Assembly: GCA_003563375.1 (NCBI GenBank)
Contig: PWSB01000045.1
Span: 1 to 8,764 of the forward strand
Source: Actinomycetota bacterium
GTDB taxonomy: Bacteria; Actinomycetota; Humimicrobiia; Humimicrobiales; Humimicrobiaceae
Direction of reading: 5' to 3'
DNA: 8,764 nt
Under the pieces are notes generated by a model, which was not told the origin of the DNA, did not search any database, and worked only from the letters and a program-made list of their open reading frames with translations. Below, in pieces: positions 6,646 to 8,764 of this stretch. The position numbers and the translations under genes are program-made. Position 1 is the stretch's first letter. Each line of letters starts with the position of its first letter.

Positions 6646-7770
6646 TTGGCTTTTGTGAGAAAAATTTTTTGCTTTTTATTTATCATGTTCATGTCTTGGT
6701 CTTTTTTAAGTTTTGTACCAAGGATTGCCCATGCGTCTGAGGCCAAAGCCGTACACTTCTTTTTTTCTGAGGAATGTGATATTTGTTACCAGGAGCTTGA
6801 TAAACTAAAAGAAATAGTAGAAAAAGAGCCGGGCCTCTATATCAGGACCTATGAAATAGGTAAAGATACCCAAAACCTGGAAATTTTGTTTTACCTTCTT
6901 GACCAGTACGGAAAAAAAGATCTTGATTTTGCAATACCCATAGTATTTATAGGAGATGATGTACTGATAGGCAGGCCAGGCCTGAGCACCGGGCTAAAGG
7001 CCGCTGTTGCGGATGCTTCAACGCTAAAATATGACCGTCCGGCCAGCCTAATAGAGGATTTTGGCGGCAAGGATCCGGGCATAAACCCGTATATAACCCT
7101 ACCCGCTGTCATGGTATCCGCATTGATAGACTCCATAAACCCATGTGCGATCGCTGTCATTTTATTTTTATTAAGCGCCATAGTCTTAAATAAGGACAAG
7201 CGAAAGGCTGTCACTTATGGTTCCATTTATATAGGGACCATTTTTTTAGTGTACCTCGGGCTGGGCCTAGGCATCATCTACTTTCTGGAGAGTATAAGGA
7301 TACCCTCCCTGCTTCTTTTGGTAATCGGTTCTGTCCTTGTAATAGCAGGCCTGGTAAGCATAAAAGAGTATTTCTGGCAGGGCAGAGGGCCTCAACTGGG
7401 TATCCCTTCACCAATTAAAAAAATCATTGAAAAAAATATACAAAAAGCAACCATCCTTTCCATGATACTGATAGGTATATTGATTAGTGTGTTTGAGGCC
7501 ACTTGCAGCGGGGCTATTTATCTGGGGGTGCTTTCTTTGATTGCTACAAGGGGCCTTGATATTAGGACGGGGGGCTTGCTTGTGCTCTATAACTTTATCT
7601 TTATTATGCCTCTGCTGGCTATACTTGCCATATTTTACCTGGGATTGCCCATCAAAAAACTCAACCGCTGGCTTATACAGAAAAGGCGCAAGACATATAG
7701 ACTGGTGGCAGGATTTATATTAATATTTTTAGGTATATACATAATAATCTTTTTCAAAGGCGGGCTATGA
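6646..7770 (+). CDS. Secreted thioredoxin-like domain fused to CcdA/DsbD-type membrane domain
   Basis: This 374-residue membrane protein probably carries electrons from cytoplasmic thioredoxin to the outside of the membrane, as CcdA and DsbD do. A signal sequence (residues 1-30, ending AHA before SE) leads into a thioredoxin-like domain with the redox pair C44-D-I-C47 and a cis-proline candidate P98 (AIPIVFIG). From about 150 there are six membrane helices (roughly 152-181, 188-212, 219-241, 268-297, 308-334, 349-372). The CcdA cysteine pair is C167 in SINPCA and C287 in EATCSGAIYL. Unlike E. coli DsbD, the thioredoxin-like part is N-terminal and there is no C-terminal one. The start is TTG 6646, six bases after AAGGGA; GTG 6655 after AGGG is an alternative. 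The next gene overlaps by 4 bp (ATGA), so translation is coupled. Likely targets are periplasmic or surface disulfides, sulfenic acids, cytochrome c maturation, or the neighbouring rhodanese. Confidence 0.88.
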   Translation: MAFVRKIFCFLFIMFMSWSFLSFVPRIAHASEAKAVHFFFSEECDICYQELDKLKEIVEKEPGLYIRTYEIGKDTQNLEILFYLLDQYGKKDLDFAIPIVFIGDDVLIGRPGLSTGLKAAVADASTLKYDRPASLIEDFGGKDPGINPYITLPAVMVSALIDSINPCAIAVILFLLSAIVLNKDKRKAVTYGSIYIGTIFLVYLGLGLGIIYFLESIRIPSLLLLVIGSVLVIAGLVSIKEYFWQGRGPQLGIPSPIKKIIEKNIQKATILSMILIGILISVFEATCSGAIYLGVLSLIATRGLDIRTGGLLVLYNFIFIMPLLAILAIFYLGLPIKKLNRWLIQKRRKTYRLVAGFILIFLGIYIIIFFKGGL

Positions 7771-8219
7771 CCAAATTTTTTAACTTGGCCTTCGCAGTGT
7801 TTTTTATTGCAGCGGTTTTTAGAGGCTGCGGCCCGGCTGCTCCGGCCTCTGGAGCAGCCGAGGAGGAAACTGCTGTGCAGTCTAGTCCCCATCTGGAAGA
7901 AATTGATGTAGACATGGCCTATAGTCTTTATGCTCAAAAAGGTGAGCAGTGTTTCTTCATAGATGTAAGGACCCTTCAAGAATACACAACAGGGCACATA
8001 GACGGGGCTGTAAATATCCCTTTAGCTCAGATAAAGGACAGAATGGATGAGATCCCCCAAGGTAAAAGTATCATCGTATACTGCGATGGAGAAGGTTGTG
8101 CAAGGAGCGGCAGGGCAGCCCGTATCCTCATAGAAAACGGATTCGGTCCAGTTTATGATATAGGCGGGGGCGGAATAATAGAGTGGATGTACAAGGATTA
8201 TCCACATATAAGGCAATAG
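7767..8219 (+). CDS. Putative rhodanese-domain lipoprotein
   Basis: A single rhodanese (sulfurtransferase) domain of 150 residues with an export signal. Residues 1-20 form a short hydrophobic signal and C21 (FRGCG) may be lipidated, although R19 makes the lipobox poor, so simple membrane anchoring is possible. After a low-complexity Ala/Glu linker (24-42) comes the rhodanese fold: FFIDVRTLQEY (63-73), GHIDGAVNIP (76-85) and the active loop YCDGEGCARSGRAA (105-118). C106 is the expected persulfide-carrying residue. The loop is two residues longer than the usual CxxGxRS and contains a second cysteine, C111, a C-x4-C variant that could form a disulfide. The protein would act outside the membrane, beside the upstream electron carrier, which could keep these cysteines reduced. 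It overlaps that gene by 4 bp and is followed after 1 bp by the HEYGH gene. Confidence 0.88.
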   Translation: MTKFFNLAFAVFFIAAVFRGCGPAAPASGAAEEETAVQSSPHLEEIDVDMAYSLYAQKGEQCFFIDVRTLQEYTTGHIDGAVNIPLAQIKDRMDEIPQGKSIIVYCDGEGCARSGRAARILIENGFGPVYDIGGGGIIEWMYKDYPHIRQ

Positions 8220-8220
8220 C

Positions 8221-8592
8221 ATGCGGAAAGCTTTTTTTCTGTGGGAACTCCCGCAGCTTTTTTTGGCTTCGATTTTATATATAGCATACCGGAAAAAGAT
8301 AATTAAGAGCTTTAAATATAAGCATGCTGCCGTATTTGTGGCAAAAGGGTTTAAAGGCGGTATTTCCTTGTCCTGGGTCATTATTATAAATCCCGCTAAT
8401 TGGCAAAAAAAGATCATTACCCATGAATACGGCCACAGCCTTCAGTCCATTTTTTTAGGATGGCTTTACCTTCCACTAGTGGGCCTGCCTTCCATAATAC
8501 GTTCTATTATATGGAAAAAATATCACCTTGACCCGAAAAGATATTTTTCTGGTTTTCCTGAAAACTGGGCTGACAGGCTTGGAAATAGATAA
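8221..8592 (+). CDS. Small HEYGH protein, putative zinc metallopeptidase-like
   Basis: This 123-residue protein resembles a small uncharacterised family that I recognise only by pattern. A hydrophobic N-terminal segment (residues 5-23, FFLWELPQLFL...) may anchor it in the membrane. HEYGH at 68-72 is an HExxH zinc motif with H68 and H72 as ligands and E69 as catalytic base. It is followed by QSIFLGWLYLPLVGLPS (75-91), a hydrophobic stretch. FPENWADRLG at 112-121 supplies E114 and D118, and E114 is a candidate third metal ligand as in gluzincins. It is too short to be a known stand-alone protease, and catalytic activity is unproven. The ATG at 8221 lies 1 bp after the rhodanese stop, so translation is probably coupled. 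It is the last gene before the shared terminator. Confidence 0.8.
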   Translation: MRKAFFLWELPQLFLASILYIAYRKKIIKSFKYKHAAVFVAKGFKGGISLSWVIIINPANWQKKIITHEYGHSLQSIFLGWLYLPLVGLPSIIRSIIWKKYHLDPKRYFSGFPENWADRLGNR

Positions 8593-8612
8593 GGGCGAAT
8601 TCGGGTCTTAGT

Positions 8613-8643
8613 AAAAAAAGGGCACAAAAAGTGCCCTTTTTTT
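8613..8643. terminator. Bidirectional intrinsic terminator
   Basis: A-tract, GGGCAC 8620-8625, loop AAAAA, GTGCCC 8631-8636 and T-tract 8637-8643 make a symmetrical stem with A and T runs on both sides. It works as a terminator in either direction and sits between the convergent HEYGH gene (stop 8592) and groEL (stop 8645). Confidence 0.93.
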
Positions 8644-8644
8644 C

Positions 8645-8764
8645 TTACATCATGGGAGGCCCTGGCGGCATGGCCGGACCCTTGTCCTTCTCAGGTTTCT
8701 CAGCTATTACCACTTCAGTGGTGAGCAGGAGACCTGCGATGGAAGCTGCGTTCTGTATGGCTGA
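8645..8764 (-). CDS. groEL: Chaperonin GroEL, C-terminal end only
   Basis: Only the last 39 codons are inside the window; the gene runs off the right edge. The text AIQNAASIAGLLLTTEVVIAEKP matches the terminal helix and strand of GroEL, the 60-kDa ATP-driven folding chaperonin. The tail then reads KDKGPAMPPGPPMM, proline-rich rather than the common GGM repeats, ending in the usual Met-Met. The stop TAA lies at 8645-8647, directly against the shared terminator stem. Confidence 0.93.
   Translation of the reverse strand, partial: SAIQNAASIAGLLLTTEVVIAEKPEKDKGPAMPPGPPMM

Noticed and set aside
8022..8417. 131-codon minus-strand frame spanning the rhodanese and HEYGH genes
   Set aside because: Crosses two well-supported genes on the opposite strand and has no family signature.
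1..8764. CRISPR array, tRNA, rRNA, insertion sequence or prophage genes
   Set aside because: No regularly spaced repeats, cloverleaf, transposase, integrase or phage structural genes were seen on either strand.

Overview
The window looks like bacterial chromosome from an anaerobe of moderate G+C. Most genes sit in the low-to-mid 40s percent by eye; the leftmost 1.2 kb is much more AT-rich. Bacterial origin is supported by rlmN, a groEL 3' end, Shine-Dalgarno sites of the AAGGAGG type, a sigma70-like promoter and intrinsic terminators. A DUF1638 gene, a family known from methanogens and corrinoid-using anaerobes, points to an anaerobic lifestyle. I cannot name the phylum from the sequence.

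Left region (1-1210). No convincing gene lies in 1-205. A sigma70-like promoter (206-235) then points at a compact block (about 241-415) that folds into nested perfect helices and ends in a GC stem followed by a T-rich tract. I read this as a free-standing structured RNA or a leader RNA with its own terminator, and I could not match it to a family I know. Downstream is a 247-residue, lysine-rich, very AT-rich protein gene (467-1210) that I do not recognise. RNA plus orphan gene is the best candidate for something undescribed here.

Middle region (1218-4943). A minus-strand pair encodes a DUF1638 protein and a short-chain dehydrogenase. After a gap of about 280 bp, a plus-strand pair encodes a MATE-family exporter and a small two-helix membrane protein with a PH-like C-terminal part.

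Right region (4951-8764). A minus-strand pair, rlmN then msrA, covers RNA methylation and protein methionine-sulfoxide repair. Divergent from rlmN is a tight plus-strand cluster: a secreted thioredoxin-like domain fused to a CcdA/DsbD-type membrane electron carrier, a putative lipoprotein rhodanese overlapping it by 4 bp, and a small HEYGH metallopeptidase-like protein 1 bp later. A plausible reading is that the membrane protein carries cytoplasmic reducing power across the membrane to extracytoplasmic thiol or sulfur carriers. The cluster ends at a hairpin terminator shared with the convergent groEL, of which only the last 39 codons are present.
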